Positions 1 through 8,371 of a stretch of DNA of 32,641 nt are shown here, one piece after another. The stretch is taken from the NCBI GenBank assembly GCA_029262955.1, contig JAJCYL010000333.1, forward strand, positions 1 through 32,641, in the 5' to 3' direction. The position numbers and the translations under genes were made by a program. Numbering within the stretch: position 1 is the stretch's first letter; each line of letters starts with the position of its first letter. This DNA comes from Cytophagales bacterium (lineage in GTDB: Bacteria > Bacteroidota > Bacteroidia > Cytophagales > Cyclobacteriaceae). Under the pieces are notes generated by a model. That model was not told the DNA's origin and did not search any database. It saw only the letters and a program-made list of their open reading frames with translations.

Positions 1-2
1 AC

Positions 3-860
3 TTCAACTTCGATAGGGACAAAGGTGATCGCATGTATGAGTATGCTAAATCAATATTCTCATCAGAGCGGTCATTACACGACAACTCAGTAAACATTGC
101 AGAGAAACTCTTGCAGGTCTCGGAACGTCCGAACATAAAAACAGGTGAATTCTTTGTGGTTCACTTCCGGGATTGTCAATTAGAAGATGAGTTGGTAGAT
201 GCTATTGGGCTCTTTAAATCCGAGAACAAGGATACATTCTTAAAGATCTATCCCGAAAACAGGAATTTCCGAATTGACGGAGATCAGGGGATCAACATCA
301 ACAAGCTGGACAAGGGAGTGATGATCTTCAATACTGAAGAAGAGGATGGTTATTTAGTTCAGGTTATAGATCAGACTAACTTAGATAATACAAGTTACTG
401 GAAGGACGATTTTCTAACTTTGAAAACAAGATCCGATGAGTTCAACCATACGCATGGCTATATTCAGATGTGCCGTGATTTTGCCATGGAGGAACTTCCA
501 ACCGAGAATCAAGGGGAAAAAATAGGAATGGTTAATGAAGCTGTCAATTATTTTAAATCTAACGACCACTTTGATAAGGAAGATTTTGCGCAGCAAGTGA
601 TTCGGCAACCCGAAATCATCGAAGCTTTTGAGGATTATTCCAACAGCCATGAATTAACTGATCATTTGAACAAAGTCAATGAATTTGATATCTCGTCTCA
701 GGCGGTTCGCTATAGCAAACGTTTTATCAAGTCGGTGATTAAGTTGGACAAGAACTTCCACATATACGTTCATGGAAATAGAGACCGGATTACAAAGGGC
801 TTTGACCATGAAAAAGGTCTGAATTATTACCAGGTATTCTTTGACGAAGAAACTGGGTGA
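3..860 (+). CDS. Nucleoid-associated protein (NdpA/37-kDa family), 5' partial
   Basis: The reading frame is open from the first bases of the window, so the gene begins upstream; about 285 codons are present and the family is usually about 330-350 residues, so roughly the first 60 are missing. Recognisable family features are the N-D-R-D-K-like approach to an Y-E-Y-A-K-S-I-F helix, the NIKTGEFFVVHFRDC strand that aligns with the NIKsGEl-vv-F segment of the family, and the C-terminal half with a predicted alpha-rich region followed by a KLDKNFHIYVHG strand. Members associate with the nucleoid; the biochemical role in Bacteroidota is not well defined. The internal ATG at 33 is not the start, because the family homology continues upstream of it. 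Family recognition is from memory of the consensus and not from a search. Confidence 0.8.
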   Translation, partial: FNFDRDKGDRMYEYAKSIFSSERSLHDNSVNIAEKLLQVSERPNIKTGEFFVVHFRDCQLEDELVDAIGLFKSENKDTFLKIYPENRNFRIDGDQGININKLDKGVMIFNTEEEDGYLVQVIDQTNLDNTSYWKDDFLTLKTRSDEFNHTHGYIQMCRDFAMEELPTENQGEKIGMVNEAVNYFKSNDHFDKEDFAQQVIRQPEIIEAFEDYSNSHELTDHLNKVNEFDISSQAVRYSKRFIKSVIKLDKNFHIYVHGNRDRITKGFDHEKGLNYYQVFFDEETG

Positions 861-965
861 TCTCAAAGCAAGATTTATGAATTGAGATTTATGATATTTG
901 CACTTTAGCCCAAGTATCCTCGCTTCTAAATCATACGTCACAAATCTGAATTCATAGATCGTCCT

Positions 966-2765
966 ATGCCTGATAATCCCCATCAAATTTTCACGGAAAA
1001 CAAAAACCGCTATCAGTCAGAATTCGAGGCTTTTGATCGACAATATCAATTTTATTCTCTGATAAGAATAACCTTGTTTCTAATGACCATTGGGTTGGCA
1101 GGGTATCTTCTTTATTCACGGGAATTTATCTATGGTGGTATCGTTGGTACGATTGGTCTCTTGATTTTTGGCCTTGTTGTTAATAGGCATAAAAAAATTG
1201 CATTTGACAGGAAGCAGAGGGAACTCTTGATCCAAATCAATCAACAAGAAATTAAGAGATTGGATTTAGTCCTTACTGATTTTGACCAGGGAGATGACTT
1301 TATAGATGACAATCATAACTACACCTCTGATCTGGATGTCTTTGGCAGTAACTCGCTGTTTCAGCTCCTCAGTAGGACTGCCATTCCGACTGGTCGTAAG
1401 AAGTTAGCTACATGGTTAAGAGCACCTGCTTCAAGCGATGAAGTTTTAAAACGCCAGAAAGCTATTGCCGAATTGAAAGACAAGAACAATTGGCGGCAAA
1501 ACTTTTATGCCTTCCCGCGTCATCAGCAGGATCTAAAGGTTGAGGAAAAGTATAAAACCTTCAATGATTGGATAAATGAACAGCCAATTGAAGGACTGAA
1601 GAAAAAGTTTGTTTCTGGAGTCATATTGGCCACAGTTAATTTGTCGGTTGTACTTCTGGTGATGCTCTCAATCCTTAATTACAAATTCCTCATTTTATCA
1701 ATGATTCTTGGGTTTGGACTCATAAGAAGTTTACAGGAATCCACCCAGAAGGCGACTGATGCCAGTGAAACAGGAGTGAAGCTTCTCAGTAGCTATCAAC
1801 TCTTGATGAAATGGTTGGCCAGTGAACAGTGGTCTTCCGTAATGGTTCAAGAGCAGCTAAGCTTGATTCAGACTCCAAAGTCTGCAGTTCATGAAATTAA
1901 TAAGTTAAAGCGGCTATTGGATACACTCAGCAGTAGGGGTAACGGCCTTTATTGGATCTTCAATTCTCTATTTGCCATAGATATTCATTTGGTGATTCGA
2001 ATAGAAAAGTGGAAGCAGGACAATTCCAGTCATTTCCAATCCTGGATTGATGCCATCAGTGAGGTCGAAGCTTTGGCTGGTATTGCAGGGTTTGCTTACG
2101 CCAACCCGGAATACTCAGTTCCAGAGCTTGTTGGGAAAGAATTTCGATTGAATAGCCAAAACCTTGCTCACCCCCTAATTAAGTCTGCCAAGCGAGTAGG
2201 GAATGATTTTAATATCGAGGGGGAAGGCAAAATCGGCGTAATTACCGGATCAAACATGTCTGGGAAAAGTACATTTTTGCGTACAGTAGGCATCAATTTA
2301 TTATTGGCACAGATTGGGGCTCCTGTTTGTGCATCTTCTTTTAAATTTTCACCAACTCAGTTATTTACCAGCATGAGAACCTCCGATAATTTGGAAGAGA
2401 GTGTTTCTTCGTTCTATGCAGAATTGAAAAGGATAGAAAGACTGCTACAACTTGTAAGTAACAAGGAACCCATCTTTTTCATGCTGGATGAAATCTTAAA
2501 GGGGACCAATACTCAAGATCGTCATTTGGGGGCTCAATCTTTGATTAAACAATTGGGCAAAGAAAAGTGCACAGGTCTCATATCAACACATGACATTTCC
2601 CTGGGAGAAATAAGCAATGAGGCTAAAAACATCGTAAATCTCCATTTTTCTAGCGAAATAGTTGATCATGAGTTGCTCTTTGATTATTCTTTAAAATCGG
2701 GAGTATGTCAAAGTTTCAATGCCAGCGAATTGATGTCAAGAATTGGCATTAAACTCGAAAAGTAA
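966..2765 (+). CDS. Membrane-anchored MutS-like ATPase
   Basis: 599 residues. The C-terminal ABC-type ATPase of the MutS family is clear: Walker A GSNMSGKST at 428-436, a Walker B with FFMLDEIL (D508, E509), and a STHD switch at 540-543. The lever/core region starts with the typical DLDVFGSNSLFQLL segment near residue 123. The N-terminal mismatch-recognition domain of canonical MutS (with the Phe-x-Glu motif) is absent. In its place are two hydrophobic pairs, about 31-49/57-73 and 217-236/239-256, that look like membrane segments. This architecture is known for MutS paralogues in Bacteroidota and some Firmicutes whose function is not established; ordinary mismatch repair is unlikely. Starts at ATG 966, 105 bp after the preceding gene. 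Confidence 0.88.
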   Translation: MPDNPHQIFTENKNRYQSEFEAFDRQYQFYSLIRITLFLMTIGLAGYLLYSREFIYGGIVGTIGLLIFGLVVNRHKKIAFDRKQRELLIQINQQEIKRLDLVLTDFDQGDDFIDDNHNYTSDLDVFGSNSLFQLLSRTAIPTGRKKLATWLRAPASSDEVLKRQKAIAELKDKNNWRQNFYAFPRHQQDLKVEEKYKTFNDWINEQPIEGLKKKFVSGVILATVNLSVVLLVMLSILNYKFLILSMILGFGLIRSLQESTQKATDASETGVKLLSSYQLLMKWLASEQWSSVMVQEQLSLIQTPKSAVHEINKLKRLLDTLSSRGNGLYWIFNSLFAIDIHLVIRIEKWKQDNSSHFQSWIDAISEVEALAGIAGFAYANPEYSVPELVGKEFRLNSQNLAHPLIKSAKRVGNDFNIEGEGKIGVITGSNMSGKSTFLRTVGINLLLAQIGAPVCASSFKFSPTQLFTSMRTSDNLEESVSSFYAELKRIERLLQLVSNKEPIFFMLDEILKGTNTQDRHLGAQSLIKQLGKEKCTGLISTHDISLGEISNEAKNIVNLHFSSEIVDHELLFDYSLKSGVCQSFNASELMSRIGIKLEK

Positions 2766-2872
2766 TTCTCGCTTCCTTTGAAGGTTTCATAGGGTTTAAA
2801 TCCAACTCAAACGGTTGCAGAGATTCCCCTATAACTTTTTGACTCACTGTGGTTTACCTTCAATTAAAATAG

Positions 2873-2880
2873 TATTTTTG
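2873..2880 (+). promoter_or_regulatory. Putative -7 box of the esterase/ATP-grasp operon
   Basis: TATTTTTG fits the Bacteroidota -7 consensus TAnnTTTG. It lies 38 nt before the TTG start at 2919. A TTTA at 2853-2856 is a weak candidate for the -33 element, with a spacer near the short end of the usual range. Confidence 0.5.
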
Positions 2881-2918
2881 CGGCCTCATTTGAAGCGGCA
2901 TTATTAAACCCTATTAAA

Positions 2919-3623
2919 TTGAAAGAACAGTATCATAAATGGTATTCTCCAAATCTCAGCAAGGACATGGAAATGCTGGAGTTTGGGCACTACGGATATC
3001 CCATCATTATTTTTCCATCCACCAAGGGGAGGTATCATGAAGCCAAAGATTTTCACCTTATCGATTCGGTAGCTCACTTTATTGAGGAAGGAAAAATCAA
3101 GATCTATTGCCCGGACAGTATTGACTCATGGAGTTGGTATAACCGATCAATTCATCCGGCTGAACGGGTGAAGAATCACATGTGGTATGACAAAATGATT
3201 CTTGAGGAAGTTATTGGAAAAATTGAGGACGCCAATGGACCAACTAAAGTGGCAACCGCAGGCTGTAGTTTTGGTGGTTTCCATGCGAGCAATTTCGCAT
3301 TCAGACACCCTTACAAGGTAAGTCACCTCTTATGTATGAGTGCTGCTTTTAATATCAAGGCACAAATGGACGGCTATTATGATGACAACGTCTATCTGAA
3401 TAATCCGGAAGATTTTGTTCCAAATATGGATCATCCGGAACTTTATAACATGAACATAGTATTGGGCACAGCAGAGCATGACATTTGTAAGGATCAGAAC
3501 TATAACATGTCAAAGATCTTGCATCAGAAAGGGGTGGATCATTGGTTGGACGATCGGGTAGGCGCTGTTCACGACTGGGTAATCTGGCGAGATATGTTCC
3601 CTGATTATGTTGCGTTAATTTGA
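2919..3623 (+). CDS. Esterase family alpha/beta hydrolase
   Basis: 234 residues, compact alpha/beta-hydrolase of the putative-esterase type. The nucleophile elbow is GCSFGG (Ser117), the probable acid is Asp188 in TAEHDIC, and the catalytic His is His218 in AVHDW. The segment IKIYCPDSIDSWSWYNRSIH is characteristic of a conserved bacterial subfamily found beside ATP-grasp genes. No signal peptide, so probably cytoplasmic. The start is TTG at 2919: homology begins at this N-terminus (KEQYHKWYSPNL) and the next ATG at 2964 would remove it. First gene of a four-gene operon; it may release or proof-read a product of the downstream ligases, but this is inference. Confidence 0.8.
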   Translation: MKEQYHKWYSPNLSKDMEMLEFGHYGYPIIIFPSTKGRYHEAKDFHLIDSVAHFIEEGKIKIYCPDSIDSWSWYNRSIHPAERVKNHMWYDKMILEEVIGKIEDANGPTKVATAGCSFGGFHASNFAFRHPYKVSHLLCMSAAFNIKAQMDGYYDDNVYLNNPEDFVPNMDHPELYNMNIVLGTAEHDICKDQNYNMSKILHQKGVDHWLDDRVGAVHDWVIWRDMFPDYVALI

Positions 3624-3667
3624 TTCTTCAATTCGAAATTCTCCTATAAAACACTAACTTCTCCTTC

Positions 3668-4744
3668 ATGAAAAAAATTGGTATTCTCTTCGGCATGGAA
3701 AACACCTTCCCACAAGCATTTGTGGATCGGGTTAACTCCAAGCAAATAAAAGGTATTGAGGCTGAGTTCGTCAGCATTGATAAGGTTGAACAAGGTAAAG
3801 CCACTGACTATGCGGTTATAATTGATCGTATCTCACAAGATGTCCCTTTTTACAGAGCTTATCTAAAGAATGCGGCTTTGTGCGGAACAGCAGTAATTAA
3901 CAATCCATTCTGGTGGAGTGCTGATGAAAAATTTTTCAATAACGCTTTGGCTGTTCAGATGGGTGTGCCTGTTCCAAAGACAGTGCTCCTTCCTTCTAAA
4001 GAGCGACCAGTTGACACTACCGAATCATCATTCAGAAATTTGAAATTTCCATTAGACTGGGAATACATTGACAAATATATAGGATTTCCTGCTTTTATGA
4101 AGCCTTATGCTGGAGGTGGCTGGAAAAGTGTTTATAAGTTGGAAAATAAAGAGGAGTTTGAGAAATCATTTGCGGAGACCAATCAATTGGTGATGATGCT
4201 TCAGGAGGCAATTGAGTTTACCGCTTATTTCAGGTGCTATTGGTTAGGTGGACGGATTAAGATCATGCAATACGAACCGCTAAATCCACATCATTTAAGA
4301 TATATCCAGAATCCTAAGCCAATTGAGAAAAAGTTGTTGGCTACCATGACCAAGCATCTACATACCATCAATGAAGGTTTGGGCTATGATTTCAATACTG
4401 TTGAGTTTGCCATAAAAAATGATATTCCATACGCAATTGATTTTGGTAACCCGGCCCCGGATGCGGATGTCAATTCTGTTGGTGAAGCGAACTTCGAATG
4501 GGTAGTAGAAAATGCGGCCTTATTAGCTATTGAAAGGGCACAGTCATATAAAGAGGGACAAACCAACTTGACCTGGGGTAAATTCATGCAACAGTCAGTT
4601 GGCGGTGCTTCAGTTAAGGCAGTTACCAAGCCCAAGCCCGTGGCAAAAGCAAAACCTGTCGCCAAAAGTAAACCAGCGGTGAAGTCAGCACCGGCAAAAG
4701 CTGCTGCTAAACCGAAAACAGTAACTAAGGGCAAGAAGAAGTAA
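3668..4744 (+). CDS. ATP-grasp ligase with Lys/Ala/Pro-rich tail
   Basis: 358 residues. The ATP-grasp fold is supported by the lysine-bearing strand and glycine-rich loop FPAFMKPYAGGGWKSVYKL (about 140-158) and by the metal-site strand YDFNTVEFAIK followed by YAIDFGNPAPDADV (about 240-268). These resemble RimK/D-Ala-D-Ala-ligase-type enzymes that join a carboxylate to an amine through an acyl phosphate. Residues about 316-358 form a low-complexity tail of repeated K-P-V-A-K and A-K-A-A-A-K blocks, like histone H1 or HU extensions, with no counterpart in typical ATP-grasp enzymes. Starts 44 nt after the esterase and is followed within 3 nt by the amidotransferase gene. Substrates are unknown. 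Confidence 0.82.
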   Translation: MKKIGILFGMENTFPQAFVDRVNSKQIKGIEAEFVSIDKVEQGKATDYAVIIDRISQDVPFYRAYLKNAALCGTAVINNPFWWSADEKFFNNALAVQMGVPVPKTVLLPSKERPVDTTESSFRNLKFPLDWEYIDKYIGFPAFMKPYAGGGWKSVYKLENKEEFEKSFAETNQLVMMLQEAIEFTAYFRCYWLGGRIKIMQYEPLNPHHLRYIQNPKPIEKKLLATMTKHLHTINEGLGYDFNTVEFAIKNDIPYAIDFGNPAPDADVNSVGEANFEWVVENAALLAIERAQSYKEGQTNLTWGKFMQQSVGGASVKAVTKPKPVAKAKPVAKSKPAVKSAPAKAAAKPKTVTKGKKK

Positions 4745-4747
4745 GTT

Positions 4748-5572
4748 ATGACAAGTCAAACTCGATTGAAAGTTGCCATTCTGGATCTCAACAACAATCA
4801 CCCCAACCAGGGCTTACGTTGTATTAGAGAAATTGTGGACAATCATCCGGAATCGCTCGATTGGCAAATCTTTGATGTGAGATATAAGCAGGAGATTCCT
4901 GATACCAGTTTTGATATTTACATAGGCTCCGGTGGACCTGATAGCCCATTGGCAGATGGGCCTGGAGAGAAGCTGTTCTTGGAATTGCTGGATGAGCTTT
5001 GGAAGCTAAATAAGTCCACACAAGAACCTAAAAAGCAGTTTTTGTTTATCTGTCATTCATTTCAATTGGCTTGTAGATACTTTGATTTTGCGGAGATTAA
5101 GCAACGAAAAACAAAAGCATTTGGCATTACTCCTATTCATAAAACCGAAAGCGGGCAAAATGAGCCCATTCTGAACGGTTTGCCTGACCCGTTTTTTGCT
5201 CTGGACTTCAGAGACTGGCAGATAGTTAAAGTAGACCCAATCAAGTTGGAAGAAATTGGAGCTTCAATTATCTGCCGGGAAAAAGTCAGGTCCGATATTC
5301 AATTGGAACGGGCTGTCATGGGAGTTCGCTTTTCTCCAGACTGGATTGGACTACAATTTCATCCGGAGGCTGACCCGGTTGGTATAGCCTCCTATTTTAA
5401 GGCCGATGAAAAACGAGCCAGTGTGATTGATGTTCACGGAAAGGAAAAATACAATGCAATTCTCGACGGCCTTAATGATTCAGATAAAATACCCTTGACT
5501 TATGAGACAGTCATTCCTAAATTTTTGGAAGTATCATTGGGTAAATTCAAAGGTAACAAGGCACTCACTTAA
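4748..5572 (+). CDS. Class-I glutamine amidotransferase-like protein
   Basis: 274 residues with a class-I (triad) GATase fold: an IGSGGPDSPLAD oxyanion-region loop (59-70), a nucleophile region FICHSFQLA with Cys102, and LQFHPEADP with His205 and Glu207. The elbow is I-C-H-S-F-Q where GMP-synthase-like enzymes have G-x-C-x-G-x-Q, so the flanking glycines are replaced and activity may differ. An extra C-terminal part of about 55 residues follows the GATase core. Starts 3 nt after the upstream ATP-grasp gene and ends 3 nt before the next gene, so the three are almost certainly co-translated. It probably supplies ammonia, or cleaves a gamma-glutamyl or amide bond, for the adjacent ligases (inference). 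Confidence 0.8.
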   Translation: MTSQTRLKVAILDLNNNHPNQGLRCIREIVDNHPESLDWQIFDVRYKQEIPDTSFDIYIGSGGPDSPLADGPGEKLFLELLDELWKLNKSTQEPKKQFLFICHSFQLACRYFDFAEIKQRKTKAFGITPIHKTESGQNEPILNGLPDPFFALDFRDWQIVKVDPIKLEEIGASIICREKVRSDIQLERAVMGVRFSPDWIGLQFHPEADPVGIASYFKADEKRASVIDVHGKEKYNAILDGLNDSDKIPLTYETVIPKFLEVSLGKFKGNKALT

Positions 5573-5575
5573 TTT

Positions 5576-6772
5576 ATGATTCCAGAGCTTCGTCAAAAAT
5601 TTAACAAAGAATTTACGGCTGAGAAATATCAGTCATTTTTAAACTCTATTCATCAAGAGTTTAATCATGTTCCTAATTTTAGAATAGCTGAAACTCCAGT
5701 TTTCATCGATCGGCAGTTGAAAGGGCGATTGATTGAAGCTTGCAACGAGATCACCGATGTTATTTGTGATCCTGGCTTTAAGAAACTCACAGAGAATGCC
5801 ATTCATTTTCCTCACCAGCCATGTCCAAACGAGGACGATCACACTACTTTTCTTCAAATGGATTTTGGAATTTGTCATGATGAGAATGGGGATCCCATGC
5901 CACAATTAATTGAAATTCAGGGGTTTCCTTCACTTTATTTTTTTCAAGACCTCCTGGCCACAAAAAGACGTGAACACTATGATTTACCAGATAATATCTC
6001 TCATTTGTTGAACGGTTTTACGCCTGACGCTTATCGTGACTTGCTAAAAGAGGTAATTGTAGGTGATAAGAATCCTGAGAATGTTATTCTCCTTGAAATT
6101 GAACCGGAGAAGCAAACCACCCAGATTGATTTTTGGGCCACGGAAAGGGCACTTGGCATCAAGACTGTTTGCCTCTCAAAACTAATTACCAGAGGTAGAA
6201 AGGTATTTTACAAAAATAACAAAGGCCAGGAAGTTCTGGTTGAGCGCATCTACAATAGAGTAATTTTCGACGAATTGATGCAGCGAGATGACTTGTATCG
6301 AGAATTTTTCTTCACAGAGGAGTATGATATAGAGTGGGTTGGTCACCCTAATTGGTTCTTCAGAATCAGCAAGTACACCATGCCTTTTCTTCAAAGCAAA
6401 TACGTGCCTGAGACCAAGTTTTTAAGGAATCTTAGTGAATATCCTGGCAACCTACAGGACTATGTTTTGAAGCCTTTGTATTCATTTGCCGGGGCTGGAG
6501 TTAAATTGGACTTCACCAGCGAGGAGCTGGATCTCATAAAGAACAAGCCAAATTACATTCTTCAGAAGAAGGTGACTTATGAACCGGTAATAGAAACACC
6601 GAATGATCCCGCCAAGTGTGAAATCAGGATGCTGATGATTTGGCCTAAAAATGCACTACGACCTATCATAGTTAACAACCTTACCAGATTGAGCAAAGGC
6701 AAAATGATTGGGGTGAAATACAACAAGGACAAGGACTGGGTTGGTGCGAGTGTTGGCTTTTTTGAGGACTAG
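5576..6772 (+). CDS. ATP-grasp-like protein of the ligase operon
   Basis: 398 residues. The C-terminal third carries an ATP-grasp-like signature: a lysine strand YVLKPLYSFAGAGVKLDF (about 293-310), a strand YILQKKV followed by EIRMLMIW, and a closing RPIIVNNLTRLSKG segment. The N-terminal two thirds contain an acidic QMDFGICHDENG motif and LIEIQGFPSLY, which recall the glutathionylspermidine-synthase or circularly permuted ATP-grasp group. No signal peptide or membrane segment is seen. It is the last gene of the 2919-6772 operon, 3 nt after the amidotransferase. It may be a second amide-bond-forming ligase acting on the same product; the exact subfamily is uncertain. Confidence 0.65.
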   Translation: MIPELRQKFNKEFTAEKYQSFLNSIHQEFNHVPNFRIAETPVFIDRQLKGRLIEACNEITDVICDPGFKKLTENAIHFPHQPCPNEDDHTTFLQMDFGICHDENGDPMPQLIEIQGFPSLYFFQDLLATKRREHYDLPDNISHLLNGFTPDAYRDLLKEVIVGDKNPENVILLEIEPEKQTTQIDFWATERALGIKTVCLSKLITRGRKVFYKNNKGQEVLVERIYNRVIFDELMQRDDLYREFFFTEEYDIEWVGHPNWFFRISKYTMPFLQSKYVPETKFLRNLSEYPGNLQDYVLKPLYSFAGAGVKLDFTSEELDLIKNKPNYILQKKVTYEPVIETPNDPAKCEIRMLMIWPKNALRPIIVNNLTRLSKGKMIGVKYNKDKDWVGASVGFFED

Positions 6773-6854
6773 GTGTTTTGATTGTGAATTATGGATTATT
6801 TAATTCTTAATTAGACTCCCTAAGAGAATACCTCCTTTAAAATTCACCTTCATC

Positions 6855-6869
6855 CTGAGCCTGTCGAAG
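6855..6869 (+). repeat. Dispersed intergenic repeat core
   Basis: CTGAGCCTGTCGAAG, the same 15-mer found at 11607-11621 and 11898-11912 and, as degenerate complements, at 24115-24152. It lies in the 290-bp gap between the ligase operon and the lipoprotein hydrolase gene. This sequence is a common dispersed intergenic repeat in many Bacteroidota genomes. Confidence 0.7.
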
Positions 6870-7014
6870 AATCCTGTAATCGGATGTACATTTTAATTCT
6901 TCCTTCAATTATACTTCCGTCACCCAGTCATTTCATCCTTATTCCCATGCTCTTGCTTCCAGACATAATTCAATCCATTGATCAAAATTGCTAAACCCAT
7001 ACCTGACCACCCCC

Positions 7015-7048
7015 TTTGTTTCTTACTGTTGGCATTGTAGTACATTTG
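7015..7048 (+). promoter_or_regulatory. Putative Bacteroidota promoter of the lipoprotein hydrolase gene
   Basis: TTTG at 7015-7018 and TACATTTG at 7041-7048 match the -33 and -7 boxes of Bacteroidota sigma-A promoters, with a 22-nt spacer. A transcription start near 7055 would lie just before ATG 7063, which supports that start over the in-frame ATG at 6988. Confidence 0.6.
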
Positions 7049-7062
7049 ACAAAAGAGAAGAG

Positions 7063-8007
7063 ATGAAAACCATTCTGATAGTCTTAGTATTTTTTTTAAT
7101 CATGGCCTGTGATACACAACCAGATAAGTCAGTGCCGGCAGAAAAAATCTATTTGAATTATACCGAGGCAGCCATTGACTCGGCATATAACCAATCCTAT
7201 TGGGCACCCAATCGCGAACATGTCTTCACCCAGTTGAATGCTTTAAAGGAAGTATCAAAATCCGGGATTGGTAAGCCAGAACGCATTCAATATGGTGATA
7301 GCGAAAGCGAACAACTGGACCTTTATCAACCAACTCAAACAAATGCTCCGGTTCATATCTTTATTCACGGAGGTGCCTGGCGATCAGGAAATGGATCTGG
7401 TAATACTGTTTACAATGCACGCAAGCTTGTTGAAAAAGGAGTGCTTTATATCGCACCGGACTACCAATTGGTCAACAATGCGGATGGCAGTTTGTATCCG
7501 ATGGTGGAGCAATTAAGAAATTCGGTCGTTTGGACCTACCAAAACGCATCGAAGTATGGCGGAAACCCTGATAATATTTTTCTCTCTGGTCATTCAGCCG
7601 GCGGACATCTGGGAGGAGTTTTGATTGCCACAGATTGGAGTGAGTACGGGATTCCTGCCGATGTGATCAAAGGAGCCTTTCTCAGTAGTGGAATGTACGA
7701 CCTTCACCCGGTCAGTTTATCATCCAGAAATGAATACGTCACTTTTACAGAGGCAATGATTTTAGACCTGAGTCCAATCAAGCATATTGCTGGCATTAAT
7801 ATGCCCGTAATATTGGCTTATGGAACCCAGGAAAGTCCGGAATTTAAAAGACAATCAGAAGTATTTGCTGAGGCATTAAAGAAAGAATCCAGGCAGGTGG
7901 AGTTGCATGTACTTCAGGGGTATAACCATTTTGAAATCATCATTGCGCTGGGGAACCCTTACGATGTTCCTGGTAATTTGATATTGAAACAAATGGGACT
8001 TGAATAG
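7063..8007 (+). CDS. Lipoprotein alpha/beta hydrolase (BD-FAE / formamidase-like)
   Basis: 314 residues from ATG 7063, preceded by a purine-rich AGAGAAGAG. The N-terminus is a lipoprotein signal, FFLIMAC with the lipidated Cys at 16, so the mature enzyme is probably membrane-tethered on the periplasmic or outer side. The oxyanion motif HGGAW is at 102-106 and the nucleophile elbow GHSAGGH has Ser178; a C-terminal GYNHFE contributes the His. The family includes arylformamidases and BD-FAE esterases; the natural ester or amide is unknown. An open frame extends upstream to 6988 but would bury the lipobox and lies upstream of the predicted promoter, so I reject that start. The gene is monocistronic. 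Confidence 0.85.
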   Translation: MKTILIVLVFFLIMACDTQPDKSVPAEKIYLNYTEAAIDSAYNQSYWAPNREHVFTQLNALKEVSKSGIGKPERIQYGDSESEQLDLYQPTQTNAPVHIFIHGGAWRSGNGSGNTVYNARKLVEKGVLYIAPDYQLVNNADGSLYPMVEQLRNSVVWTYQNASKYGGNPDNIFLSGHSAGGHLGGVLIATDWSEYGIPADVIKGAFLSSGMYDLHPVSLSSRNEYVTFTEAMILDLSPIKHIAGINMPVILAYGTQESPEFKRQSEVFAEALKKESRQVELHVLQGYNHFEIIIALGNPYDVPGNLILKQMGLE

Positions 8008-8053
8008 TCACAAATTTAAATAATAGCTGTTACCAAGAATCCAAAAAAACAAT

Positions 8054-8371
8054 TTAGCCCGTCATTGCGTTAGCTTTTTCCACAGTCTTTCTGTTTCTGA
8101 TCCGTATCTTGTCAATCTCATAAGTGACCTGGAATTTCATCCAAAATTCCGCCTTGATGCCAAGGGCATCTTCTAATCTGATGGCCAGTTCGGGTGTGAT
8201 GTTGCGCTTACCACTGATGATCTCCGACATCACATTCTTGGCAATGCCCAATTCCTTAGCCAGTTCGACTTGCTTCATTTCTCTGGCATCCAGCTCATTT
8301 CTTATAAGCTCTCCAGGATGCATGACTGATCCAGGTATCAGATCATTTGCCAATTTTCTTTTACTACTCAT
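8054..8371 (-). CDS. higA: HigA-family antitoxin
   Basis: 105 residues with an XRE-type HTH (about 30-75: QVELAKELGIAKNVMSEIISG) and the HigA/VapA hallmarks PGSVMHPGELI and ALGIKAEFWMKFQ. The chosen start at 8371 overlaps the stop of the upstream higB frame (ATGAGTAG), the usual translational coupling of higBA pairs; the upstream in-frame ATG at 8398 would lie inside higB. The antitoxin normally neutralises HigB, a ribosome-dependent mRNA interferase, and represses its own promoter. Here the toxin frame is broken, so HigA may be an orphan antitoxin or regulator. Confidence 0.9.
   Translation of the reverse strand: MSSKRKLANDLIPGSVMHPGELIRNELDAREMKQVELAKELGIAKNVMSEIISGKRNITPELAIRLEDALGIKAEFWMKFQVTYEIDKIRIRNRKTVEKANAMTG

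Noticed and set aside
870..960. Inverted repeat GATTTATGAATTGAG versus CTGAATTCATAGATC in the gap before the MutS-like gene
   Set aside because: 13 of 15 positions match, but the 60-nt spacing and A/T-rich content make function doubtful; I could not tie it to a promoter.
4384..4734. A 116-residue minus-strand reading frame opposite the ATP-grasp 3' end
   Set aside because: It is the antisense of the Lys/Ala-rich tail region; its Ala/Gly/Thr-rich sequence is what the repetitive tail codons give on the other strand, and no family is recognised.
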